Shown one piece after another: positions 6,794 through 12,384 of a stretch of DNA of 12,384 nucleotides. This DNA is from Acidimicrobiia bacterium (GTDB taxonomy: Bacteria > Actinomycetota > Acidimicrobiia > Spongiisociales > UBA5794). Made by a program: the position numbers and the translations under genes. Numbering within the stretch: position 1 is the first letter of the stretch; every line of letters begins with the position of its first letter. The DNA is taken from positions 1 through 12,384 of the forward strand of contig JAUVNV010000052.1 of assembly GCA_030599515.1 (NCBI GenBank), in the 5' to 3' direction. Under the pieces are notes generated by a model. It did no database searches. It had not been told where the DNA came from and saw only the letters and a list, made by a program, of their open reading frames with translations.

Positions 6794-8541
6794 GCGAGCA
6801 CCTCCTCCATTCCTGTGGCGAGGAGGTCGGAGAACCTCGAATCCGGGTCGGCCGCGAGCGCGGACCGCTCCCCGAATTCGACAACGCGGCCGTTGTCGAG
6901 GATGAGGATGTCGTCGGCCCTGGTGACGGTGCCGAGTCGGTGGGCGATGACGATGCCGGTCCGTGCCTCGAGGAGGTGATCGACGGCGCGTTCGATGAGA
7001 GCCTCGGTTGCAGGATCCAGACGGGATGACGCCTCATCGAGAACGACCACGCCGGGATCCTCGAGGAAGATCCGCGTGAACGCGAGGAGTTGCGCCTGTC
7101 CGGCCGACAGTCCACCGCTCCCCGACTCGAGGAGCGTGTCGAGGCCGTCCGGCAGCGACGCCAGCCACGGATCGAGCTCGAGACGATGGATCGCATCGAG
7201 GATCCGATCTTCGGGGATCTCGTCGTTGAAGAACGTCAGATTGTCGCGGACCGATGCCCGGAATAGTTGGACGTCCTGCGTGACCATGCCGACACGCTTA
7301 CGGAAGTCCGCCACGCGCGCGTCGCCGGTAGCAACCCCACCGAGACGCACCGTCCCCGTTTGAGGTTCGTAGAGTCTCGTGATGAGGCGAGCGATCGTCG
7401 ACTTCCCGCTGCCGGTTCGGCCGAGCAGTCCGACGACTCGACCCGGGGCGATGTCGAAGTTGACATCGTGTAGGACGATCTCGGCGCCATCTTCGTCGGC
7501 GTACGAGAACGTGACGTCGTCGAATTCGACGCGAAGGGCACCGCCGTTGATCGCTTGGTCACCCTCGGCTTTGAGTCTCGTCCGTGTCTCCATCAACTCG
7601 TCGACACGATCGATGGCCGCTCCCGCCTTCTGAAGATCCTCCATCTGTGCCCGGATCTGTTCCATCGGATGCCGGGTCATCTCCACATAGTGGAAGACCA
7701 GATAGACGGAACCGATCGTCAGCGTTCCGATTCCGAAGAGCCACGAACCGAGGATGAAGACGATCGACGTCGAGAGGCCGTAGAGAACGATCGTCGTACT
7801 CCACATCCATGCCCAGCCCATCCAGCCGCGGATGGTCTGTGGGAGCCAACGGCGGAGGATCTCATTGAACCGCTCCTCCATGTACGGCCCGGCGCCATTC
7901 GCGGTGATGTCCTCCGTGCCTTCGACAACCTCACCGACGAAGCCGAATGCCTCGGCTGCAGATGCCCGGACCGCTTTCCATCGGGGGACTGCCATTCGGT
8001 GGAGGCCGGTCATGGCCCCCAGGGCGAGCACGGTGAATACGGTGACGCTGAGGCCGACGATCCAACTCTCGAGCCACAGCATCACGAGGACGCCGACGAC
8101 GAGTGCTCCGTTGCCAACGACTTTGATCATCATCGCTGAGAAGAAGTTCGACAGTGCCGTGACGTCGCCGTCGATGCGTTCGATGAGTTCACCGGATGAG
8201 TGACCCTTGTGGAACCCCATGTCGAGACGAATCACGTGGTCGGTCAGGTTCGCTCGAAGGCGGTTCGTCGCCGTCCAGCCGATGTCCTCAGCGAGATAGG
8301 TCGACCAGATCGCCAATCCCTGCTGGGCCACGGCGACCAACATGAACGTGACCGCGAGCGGGATGAGTGCGCTCGCCCCGCGGCCCTCGAGGGCGCCATC
8401 GATGAAACGTTTGATGAGTTGCGGATTGAGGAGTTGCAGGCCGATCGTCCCGAAGAGGACGACGCTGAGCAGAACCACTCGCGGCCGCAAAGGCCTCAGA
8501 TAGTCGGTGAGAAGGTTGAAATAGGCTCGTACGGGGATCAT
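6790..8541 (-). CDS. ABC exporter half-transporter, subunit with catalytic Glu
   Basis: This is the first half of the heterodimeric exporter, 583 residues: a membrane domain of about six helices (roughly 20-300) and a nucleotide-binding domain. Walker A is GRTGSGKST (374-382, K380), Q-loop Q422, Walker B VVVLDE with the catalytic Glu503, D-loop SRLD and H534. The signature motif is LSAGQ (478-482), not the consensus LSGGQ. It therefore pairs with the weak Walker site of the second subunit, giving one consensus and one degenerate ATP site. The ATG at 8541 has AGGA about 7 nt upstream and is preceded by a leader with two small ORFs and an intrinsic terminator at 8584-8606, so expression is probably controlled by premature termination. 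The drug-efflux role is inferred from family and leader. Confidence 0.93.
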   Translation of the reverse strand: MIPVRAYFNLLTDYLRPLRPRVVLLSVVLFGTIGLQLLNPQLIKRFIDGALEGRGASALIPLAVTFMLVAVAQQGLAIWSTYLAEDIGWTATNRLRANLTDHVIRLDMGFHKGHSSGELIERIDGDVTALSNFFSAMMIKVVGNGALVVGVLVMLWLESWIVGLSVTVFTVLALGAMTGLHRMAVPRWKAVRASAAEAFGFVGEVVEGTEDITANGAGPYMEERFNEILRRWLPQTIRGWMGWAWMWSTTIVLYGLSTSIVFILGSWLFGIGTLTIGSVYLVFHYVEMTRHPMEQIRAQMEDLQKAGAAIDRVDELMETRTRLKAEGDQAINGGALRVEFDDVTFSYADEDGAEIVLHDVNFDIAPGRVVGLLGRTGSGKSTIARLITRLYEPQTGTVRLGGVATGDARVADFRKRVGMVTQDVQLFRASVRDNLTFFNDEIPEDRILDAIHRLELDPWLASLPDGLDTLLESGSGGLSAGQAQLLAFTRIFLEDPGVVVLDEASSRLDPATEALIERAVDHLLEARTGIVIAHRLGTVTRADDILILDNGRVVEFGERSALAADPDSRFSDLLATGMEEVLA

Positions 8542-8583
8542 CTCATGTCCTGGGTCGTCCGGAGTGGGCGGTTGCGGCCATTG

Positions 8584-8606
8584 AAAAAGCCGCCCGGTGG
8601 GCGGCT
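8584..8606 (-). terminator. Intrinsic terminator in the exporter leader
   Basis: On the minus strand, AGCCGCCC-ACC-GGGCGGCT is a perfect 8-bp, almost all-GC stem with a 3-nt loop, whose last T begins a run of five (8584-8588). This is the best terminator in the window. It lies between the leader ORFs and the exporter start codon on the same strand, with no upstream gene to terminate. That position indicates conditional termination of the exporter transcript. Confidence 0.85.
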
Positions 8607-8630
8607 ACCTCGCTGAACGCTGCTACCGGG

Positions 8631-8696
8631 TCAGAACCGGAAACGGGCGCGCGCGAGGGCCGCCTGGGATGTGTTCGGCTGCGTACGCCGGATCAT
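8631..8696 (-). CDS. Leader peptide (21 residues) with Arg-X-Arg arrest-like motifs
   Basis: This is a 21-codon ORF starting MIRRTQPNTS and ending ARARFRF. GGAGGA (8705-8710) lies 8 nt before the ATG and is the strongest Shine-Dalgarno in the window, which argues for real translation. R16-A17-R18 and R18-F19-R20 are two overlapping Arg-X-Arg triplets directly before the stop. The +X(+) motif is known from Erm leader peptides such as ErmDL to stall ribosomes when a macrolide is bound. The ORF is followed after 24 nt by the terminator hairpin. Its ATG overlaps the stop of the upstream leader ORF. The likely role is regulatory and in cis: ribosome stalling controls read-through into the exporter genes. 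The antibiotic class is inference from the motif only. Confidence 0.6.
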   Translation of the reverse strand: MIRRTQPNTSQAALARARFRF

Positions 8697-8746
8697 TCCT
8701 CGACTCCTCCTCGCTCGGCACCGTGACCACGAAGGTCACCTGACAT
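8693..8746 (-). CDS. Possible leaderless upstream ORF (17 residues)
   Basis: This is a 17-codon ORF, MSGDLRGHGAERGGVEE, whose ATG lies about where transcription should begin from the TTGACA promoter. It would be translated without a Shine-Dalgarno. Its TGA overlaps the start of the second leader ORF (ATGA), and the latter's Shine-Dalgarno is inside it. Codons 3-8 contain a perfect 6-bp inverted repeat, GTGACC-TTCGT-GGTCAC (8723-8739). It may feed ribosomes into the second leader ORF, or it may be incidental sequence over a structured 5' end. Confidence 0.35.
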   Translation of the reverse strand: MSGDLRGHGAERGGVEE

Positions 8747-8780
8747 CCAGAACTCTCGCGCAGCGTTGCCCACCTGTCAA
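8747..8780 (-). promoter_or_regulatory. Promoter of the exporter operon leader
   Basis: On the minus strand a perfect TTGACA (8775-8780) is followed after 17 nt by GAGAGT, a weak -10 keeping the A and T at positions 2 and 6. The ATG at 8746 begins 6 nt after the -10 box. This predicts transcription starting at the first leader ORF. The same stretch also faces the divergent plus-strand gene at 8820. Confidence 0.5.
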
Positions 8781-8819
8781 GCCTTCAAGCTAAGAGAGCG
8801 ATCGGCCGACATCAAGAGG

Positions 8820-9404
8820 ATGGACCCTCCGCCTCCCTCCCGGATCACCGACGAGTACTGGCAGTACATCACGTGGGGGGCGATAGCCGTTGGTGCCGTC
8901 GCGATCGTCGCGCTGGTAGCCGTGGTCTTCGGCCTCCTGTCGGGAACCGGCACTGCCGGCGCCGCCCATCCGGAAGAGGCACAGGAGGTCGTAGCGACGT
9001 CGGTCACCGTGCCGGTGAAGGCGATCGAGATAGTCAATGTGCCGGTGACCGAACCGGTCGTCATCCGATCGCCACGTATCGGACGAACCGCCCGGTATCA
9101 CCAGGATGGCACCGTGGTCATCGTTGGAGTGACGATGGACGTATGCGAGCGTCACGATGGGATGCTGCGGGCGAGTGGAACGATCCGCAACGACTCGAAA
9201 CTCGGACAGAGCTTCGGCTACGTCATCGGCGTCGATCTCAGACGCGCTGGGAACGGATCGCCGATCGCCGCGCTCGAAGCGTCGGTGGAGGATCTGGCAC
9301 CGGGTGAGACGGCCGACTGGAGTGTTGAGCAGGTCTCGAGCCGGATAGTGAAGCTTCGGTGTGTTGTCACCGACTTGACGGTGACTCCCGTCGACGGCGC
9401 CTGA
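8820..9404 (+). CDS. Single-pass membrane protein with outer beta-rich (FxLYD-like) domain
   Basis: I do not recognise the gene, but its layout is clear in 194 residues. A Pro-rich cytoplasmic start (MDPPPPS) precedes one transmembrane helix at about 18-41, then a Val/Thr/Pro-rich linker (about 50-85) and an outer domain to the end. The domain has GTIRNDSKLGQSFGYVIGVD (120-139) and LAPGETADWSV (159-169), the pattern of FxLYD or DUF4352-like beta sandwiches found on cell-surface proteins. C109 and C181 could form a disulfide. The ATG at 8820 is preferred to an in-frame TTG at 8766, which lies at the promoter region. AGAGG is directly adjacent to the ATG, too close to be a good RBS. It diverges from the exporter leader, sharing a 73-nt gap, and ends 21 nt from the convergent CPBP gene. 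Confidence 0.8.
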   Translation: MDPPPPSRITDEYWQYITWGAIAVGAVAIVALVAVVFGLLSGTGTAGAAHPEEAQEVVATSVTVPVKAIEIVNVPVTEPVVIRSPRIGRTARYHQDGTVVIVGVTMDVCERHDGMLRASGTIRNDSKLGQSFGYVIGVDLRRAGNGSPIAALEASVEDLAPGETADWSVEQVSSRIVKLRCVVTDLTVTPVDGA

Positions 9405-9425
9405 TCGACGGCCTGCCGATCGACG

Positions 9426-10271
9426 TCAGCCCAGTACCCGTACGACGAACAACGCCGCCAGGAGGGCGAAGGAGTTCGTCGCGATGTGAGCCATCACAGG
9501 GGCGACGGTGCTGTTCGCTCGCAGCCGGAGCCACAGGAAGCCGAGTCCGGCGAGGGCGGTGCCCACCACACTGCCGGTCAGGGCCAGAGCGACCTCCGGG
9601 ATGCTGTCGATGCTCTCGCCGGCAGGATTGGTGAGCAGCGTGTCGAGCGTCGGGAGGATGTGCCACAGCCCGAACAGGAGGCTCGTAGCCAGCGCAGACC
9701 AGAGAGGGGCCCATCGACGGGCGAACATGCCGAAGAGAACTCCCCGGAACAGCGTCTCTTCGTAGAACGCCGTAGCGATCGGTATCCGGATGAGAGCATC
9801 GAACAGGACCACCCAGGCGGATCGCTCGATCACGCGATCATCGCGGAAGAAATCGCGGGTGAACGGCAGGGCGACCCCGATCAAGATCCCGAGGCCGATC
9901 ACTCCCATGACGATCCCCCCGACCACCAACCCGCGACCGATCCTGTCCCTGCGATAGCCGAGGTCTGTTGCTCCGGCCCCTGCGTGTCGGGCGATGGTGA
10001 TGGCGACGCCGAGGATCCCGAGATTGAACGGGATGTGCCACCAAGGGTCGAGGACACGGTTCGCTATGACGTTCGCGTAGGCGGTGAGGGCAACGATGGC
10101 GACGATGTGCCAGGCGTGAATACCGTGTTCGCCCGGCGACTTCCTGAGCCACATCGACGGGCGCCACATACGATCCCATTCGTCTCGCGTCCACGACGCG
10201 CCGGATTCGACAGGACGCGGGACTGCCCCCTCGTCCTGCGCTCCGTGTCGATCGTCCTCGGTGGCAGACAT
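9426..10271 (-). CDS. CPBP-family intramembrane metalloprotease (CAAX protease / Abi domain)
   Basis: This is a 281-residue polytopic membrane protein with the complete CPBP (PF02517-type) active site. Motif 1 is EETLFRG with E171, E172 and R176, motif 2 is FGLWH with H204, and motif 3 is HIATN with H262 and N266. About eight hydrophobic segments lie between 52 and 280; the first 50 residues are hydrophilic and probably cytoplasmic. Members cleave membrane or prenylated proteins or serve in bacteriocin immunity and secretion; the substrate here is unknown. The ATG has no Shine-Dalgarno and follows a TAGGGT box by 9 nt, so the mRNA is nearly leaderless. It is divergent from the gene at 10322 and convergent with the membrane protein at 8820-9404. 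Confidence 0.9.
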   Translation of the reverse strand: MSATEDDRHGAQDEGAVPRPVESGASWTRDEWDRMWRPSMWLRKSPGEHGIHAWHIVAIVALTAYANVIANRVLDPWWHIPFNLGILGVAITIARHAGAGATDLGYRRDRIGRGLVVGGIVMGVIGLGILIGVALPFTRDFFRDDRVIERSAWVVLFDALIRIPIATAFYEETLFRGVLFGMFARRWAPLWSALATSLLFGLWHILPTLDTLLTNPAGESIDSIPEVALALTGSVVGTALAGLGFLWLRLRANSTVAPVMAHIATNSFALLAALFVVRVLG

Positions 10272-10280
10272 GGGACCCGC

Positions 10281-10286
10281 ACCCTA
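10281..10286 (-). promoter_or_regulatory. -10 box of the CPBP protease gene
   Basis: TAGGGT on the minus strand lies 9 nt before the ATG at 10271, which gives a 5' leader of only 2-3 nt. No -35 match is obvious. It shares the 50-nt intergenic region with the divergent leaderless promoter at 10310-10315. Confidence 0.4.
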
Positions 10287-10309
10287 CCGGAGCGGTCCGA
10301 TCGTGCGGC

Positions 10310-10315
10310 TACGCT
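10310..10315 (+). promoter_or_regulatory. Leaderless promoter -10 box of the gene at 10322
   Basis: TACGCT ends 6 nt before the ATG at 10322, so the transcript should begin at the start codon. There is no Shine-Dalgarno. An in-frame TTG at 10316 lies between the box and the ATG and would be outside the transcript, which supports the ATG. Confidence 0.55.
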
Positions 10316-10321
10316 TTGGGC

Positions 10322-10909
10322 ATGGCACTTCTTGATGCTTTCAAACAGCAGGTGTTGAACCTCGGAAGAAGTGAGGCTCGTGCGAAGGCGCGGCCGCTTC
10401 TCGTCGATGACGAGGCGTTCGATCGTTCTGCGGCGGGCCTTGATCGGAGGACATCCGAAGGGTTCGTCTTGTTCTGGTTGTTGTCGGACCGCGCTCTCTA
10501 CCTGGTTGCCGGCGGTGCTGCAGGTGACTGGGCGTTCCGGGTCCCGTACGAGTGCATCGCCGAGATGGCTCTCGACTTCGACGAGACTGCCGAGACCCTC
10601 CCCTGGTACATCAGGCTCACGCTGTTCCCCGACGGGGATGGGGTGATCACCACGCTCGAGGACGTGGAGGAACCGGGGAATCCACTCGCGGCGCCGCTGC
10701 CACGCGTGATCGACGGTGGAGAGAAGGAACGCCTCGCCCAGGGCGCGGTCATCCCGCTGGCAGGATTCGCAGTCGTCACGAAGAAGTTCCGAACTGCGCT
10801 CGCCCGGCGACTCGAACTCGCCGGCGGTTCGTTGCACATCCACGGCGAAGACCGTGCCGCGGCGCAGCGTCGTCTCCCGACTCGGAGACGCTCGAGGGAG
10901 GCTGAGTAA
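10322..10909 (+). CDS. Conserved-looking soluble protein of unknown function, 195 residues
   Basis: I do not recognise this protein. It has no signal peptide or membrane helix. An amphipathic N-terminus (MALLDAFKQQVLNLGRSEARAKARPLL) leads into a core of alternating hydrophobic strands: GFVLFWLLSDRALYLVAGG (47-65), FRVPYECIAEMALDF and YIRLTLFPDGDGVITTLE (95-112). The strand pattern with a short turn and a regulatory-looking middle resembles small PH-like or GRAM-like domains, but that is only an impression. The C-terminal tail (AAAQRRLPTRRRSREAE) is strongly charged and basic. It starts from a leaderless promoter, divergent from the CPBP protease, and converges on tryptophanase across a repeat element. 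Codon use is like that of its neighbours. Confidence 0.78.
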   Translation: MALLDAFKQQVLNLGRSEARAKARPLLVDDEAFDRSAAGLDRRTSEGFVLFWLLSDRALYLVAGGAAGDWAFRVPYECIAEMALDFDETAETLPWYIRLTLFPDGDGVITTLEDVEEPGNPLAAPLPRVIDGGEKERLAQGAVIPLAGFAVVTKKFRTALARRLELAGGSLHIHGEDRAAAQRRLPTRRRSREAE

Positions 10910-10922
10910 CGTCGGCTTCCTC

Positions 10923-11016
10923 GGTTGTCGGCTGTCGGTAGTCGTGCCAGGTCCGACCACACCTCGGACGACTTGTGTCTGGCTACTGACTACTTGCTAC
11001 TGGAGCGAAGCGAGCT
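10923..11016. repeat. Heptamer/hairpin repeat element, copy C
   Basis: This element begins 14 nt after the stop of the 195-residue gene. Units in 7-nt register are GGTTGTC, GGCTGTC, GGTAGTC (10923-10943), and later GGCTACT, GACTACT, TGCTACT (10981-11001). Between them is a perfect 6-bp inverted repeat with a 7-nt loop, GTCCGA-CCACACC-TCGGAC (10951-10969). GGAGCGAAGCGAGCT (11002-11016) adjoins the last unit and is a degenerate version of the GAA/TTC-loop hairpins of copies A and B. The right part overlaps the 3' end of tryptophanase. No T-tract is present. Confidence 0.65.
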
Positions 11017-12362
11017 GTGAAGTGGCGTAGCCATGGGGCTTGCTCCACGATGCGATAGCCGCGCATCTCCGACGCTCCCGCCGCGACGTCGATCACGACC
11101 TCCGCCACGTAGTCGATGTGGCTCTGGGTGTAGGTTCGGCGCGGGATGGCGAGCCGTACCAGCTCCATGGCTGCCGGCTCGTCGGGCGCACCGTCGACTC
11201 CGGGTCGACCGAACATCACGGTCCCGATCTCGACCCCGCGTACACCGCCGTTGCGGTAGAGCTCGATGGCGAGCGCCTGTGCCGGGTACTCGGAGGGCGG
11301 GATGTGGGGCAGCATCGCCCTGGCGTCGATGTAGACCGCGTGACCTCCCGCCGGTTGCACGATCGGGACACCGGCGGCGGCGATCTTGTCGGCGAGATAC
11401 TCCGTGGATCGGATTCGGTAGCGCAGGTAGTTCTCGTCGAGGACCTCTTCAAGCCCCTGAGCGAGCGCTTCGAGGTCGTATCCGGCGAGACCTCCGTAGG
11501 TCGGGAACCCTTCGGTCAAGATGAGCAGATTCCTGGCCTGCAGGGACGTCTCGTGGTCGTTCATCGCGAGGAACCCACCGATGTTGACCAGCCCGTCCTT
11601 CTTCGCCGAGACCGTGCAACCGTCGGCCAGGGAGAACATCTCGCGGGCGATCTCCTTGGGCGTTCGATCGGCGTAGCCCTCCTCGCGGATCTTGATGAAC
11701 CAGGCGTTCTCGGCGAAACGACACGCATCGAGGAAGAGAGGGATCCCGTATTCATCGCAGACAGCGCGAACGGCACGCAGGTTCTCCATCGAGACCGGCT
11801 GGCCACCACCGGAGTTGTTCGTGACCGTCATCATCACGAGCGGTACCCGATCGACGCCGGCCTGGTCGATGGACGCTCGCAAGGCGTCGATGTCCATGTT
11901 GCCCTTGAATGGCAGGATCTCGGATGGTTCAGATGCGCTGACCAGATCCAATGCTTCCGCACCCTGGTACTCGACGTTCGCCCTCGTCGTGTCGAAGTGC
12001 GTGTTGTTCGGGACGACGTCACCATCCTTGACCGCAACGGAGAAGAGGATCTTCTCAGCCGCACGTCCCTGGTGTGTCGGGATGACCTGATCGAAGCCGA
12101 ATATATCCTGCACGGTGTCGCGAAACCGATACCAGCTGCGTGCGCCTGCATAGGATTCGTCGCCGCGCATCATCGCGGCCCAGGCATCCGACGACATTGC
12201 ACTGGTCCCGGAGTCAGTTAGAAGATCGATAATCACGTCTTCGGCGCGCAGCAGAAACGGGTTGTATTTGGCCGCCTCCAGCAACTCTTCGCGCTGGTCT
12301 CGAGTAGTGAGCCTGATCGGTTCCACCATCTTGATCCTGAACGGTTCGATGATGGTTTTCAT
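10983..12362 (-). CDS. tnaA: Tryptophanase (L-tryptophan indole-lyase)
   Basis: This PLP enzyme cleaves L-tryptophan to indole, pyruvate and ammonium. The 459 residues match the tryptophanase / tyrosine phenol-lyase family along their length. PLP contacts include F123, D212, R215 and the Schiff-base lysine K255 in SAKKDGLVNIGGF. The residues that separate the two enzymes favour tryptophanase: D124 where the phenol-lyase has Thr, I379 (VEIG) where it has Arg381, and H447 (LRHFTAR) where it has Phe448. The family normally ends shortly after HFTA(K/R); here RFAPVASSQ follows, and its end and TAG stop are encoded by repeat copy C. The ATG has AGGAG 11 nt upstream. The upstream control region, where a TnaC-type leader might lie, is outside the window. 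Tyrosine phenol-lyase is the alternative, but three positions argue against it. Confidence 0.92.
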   Translation of the reverse strand: MKTIIEPFRIKMVEPIRLTTRDQREELLEAAKYNPFLLRAEDVIIDLLTDSGTSAMSSDAWAAMMRGDESYAGARSWYRFRDTVQDIFGFDQVIPTHQGRAAEKILFSVAVKDGDVVPNNTHFDTTRANVEYQGAEALDLVSASEPSEILPFKGNMDIDALRASIDQAGVDRVPLVMMTVTNNSGGGQPVSMENLRAVRAVCDEYGIPLFLDACRFAENAWFIKIREEGYADRTPKEIAREMFSLADGCTVSAKKDGLVNIGGFLAMNDHETSLQARNLLILTEGFPTYGGLAGYDLEALAQGLEEVLDENYLRYRIRSTEYLADKIAAAGVPIVQPAGGHAVYIDARAMLPHIPPSEYPAQALAIELYRNGGVRGVEIGTVMFGRPGVDGAPDEPAAMELVRLAIPRRTYTQSHIDYVAEVVIDVAAGASEMRGYRIVEQAPWLRHFTARFAPVASSQ

Positions 12363-12373
12363 GGCGGTAGAAA

Positions 12374-12378
12374 CTCCT
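12374..12378 (-). promoter_or_regulatory. Shine-Dalgarno of tryptophanase
   Basis: AGGAG on the minus strand lies 11 nt before the ATG at 12362, slightly longer than the usual 5-9 nt. No other start fits the family N-terminus, so the assignment is reasonable. Confidence 0.5.
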
Positions 12379-12384
12379 GCGCCA

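Larger units (their letters stand above)
8542..8746 (-). promoter_or_regulatory. Candidate ribosome-mediated attenuator leader of the ABC exporter operon
   Basis: The predicted transcript starts near 8746 and runs about 205 nt before the exporter ATG. In order on the minus strand it holds a 17-codon ORF with an internal hairpin, an overlapping 21-codon ORF with a strong Shine-Dalgarno, a spacer, an intrinsic terminator and the exporter RBS. Competing pairings visible by eye: CCGG in codons 19-20 of the second ORF (8637-8640) can pair with CCGG just after its stop (8626-8629). The latter, as CCCGGT (8625-8630), can instead pair with ACCGGG in the terminator loop and 3' arm (8593-8598). A ribosome stalled near codons 16-20 would mask the first segment and favour the anti-terminator. 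The architecture is seen; the switching is inference. Confidence 0.55.

Noticed and set aside
8543..8581. A 12-codon ORF between the leader terminator and the exporter ATG
   Set aside because: It has no Shine-Dalgarno (its upstream bases are the terminator T-tract) and nothing distinctive in the peptide.
9403..9425. Direct repeat GATCGACG twice, 15 nt apart, between the convergent genes
   Set aside because: It is too short and too like the common GATCG-rich codon context to be meaningful; not related to the heptamer family.
10064..10960. A 298-codon minus-strand open frame over the unknown gene at 10322
   Set aside because: The plus-strand gene has a leaderless promoter and a more protein-like sequence; the minus frame crosses the promoter region and the CPBP start.
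11040..12221. A 393-codon open frame on the plus strand
   Set aside because: It is antisense to tryptophanase, which matches its family from end to end.

Overview
The window looks like a chromosomal segment of a GC-rich Gram-positive-type bacterium, most likely an actinomycete (Actinomycetota). The grounds are the strong G/C bias at third codon positions, GTG and TTG starts, gene starts lying 6-9 nt behind TANNNT -10 boxes (leaderless transcription), and a FadE5-like acyl-CoA dehydrogenase. An Acidimicrobiia-like lineage is my guess, not something the sequence proves. There is no tRNA, rRNA, CRISPR array, transposase or phage gene.

Layout from left to right. (1) 1-4071, minus strand: a 592-residue acyl-CoA dehydrogenase starts from a clear leaderless promoter. 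It overlaps by 4 nt a HAD-IB phosphatase-like gene, and a DEAD-box RNA helicase follows, ending in a convincing intrinsic terminator at 15-48. (2) 4072-4409: a small repeat element, a possible 63-residue minus-strand gene and the promoter/RBS region of the next gene. (3) 4410-4931, plus: a SlyD-type FKBP prolyl isomerase that carries a lipoprotein signal. (4) 4932-5011: a hairpin followed by about nine degenerate 7-bp repeats running into the 3' end of the next gene. (5) 4991-8780, minus: a two-gene heterodimeric ABC exporter with one degenerate ATP site, preceded by a roughly 200-nt leader. (6) 8820-9404, plus: a single-pass membrane protein with a beta-rich outer domain. (7) 9426-10271, minus: a CPBP (CAAX-protease-like) membrane protease, divergent from (8) an unrecognised 195-residue protein at 10322-10909. 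(9) 10910-11016: a second heptamer/hairpin element. (10) 10983-12362, minus: tryptophanase.

The most notable structure is the exporter leader. Reading the minus strand, a consensus TTGACA promoter is followed by a leaderless 17-codon ORF. This overlaps (ATGA) a 21-codon ORF that has the best Shine-Dalgarno in the window. The second peptide ends RARFRF, two overlapping Arg-X-Arg motifs of the kind known to cause macrolide-dependent ribosome arrest. Next comes a perfect 8-bp terminator hairpin with five T residues, then the exporter start codon. This is the architecture of a ribosome-mediated transcription attenuator, and it resembles the Bacillus BmrB leader of the heterodimeric BmrCD exporter. 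My reading is that it senses translation-inhibiting drugs, which is inference.

The second unusual structure is a family of heptamer-plus-hairpin repeats at gene ends. Two minus-strand genes (the second exporter subunit and tryptophanase) take their last codons and TAG stop from the repeat, reading the same 12-mer in two different frames.
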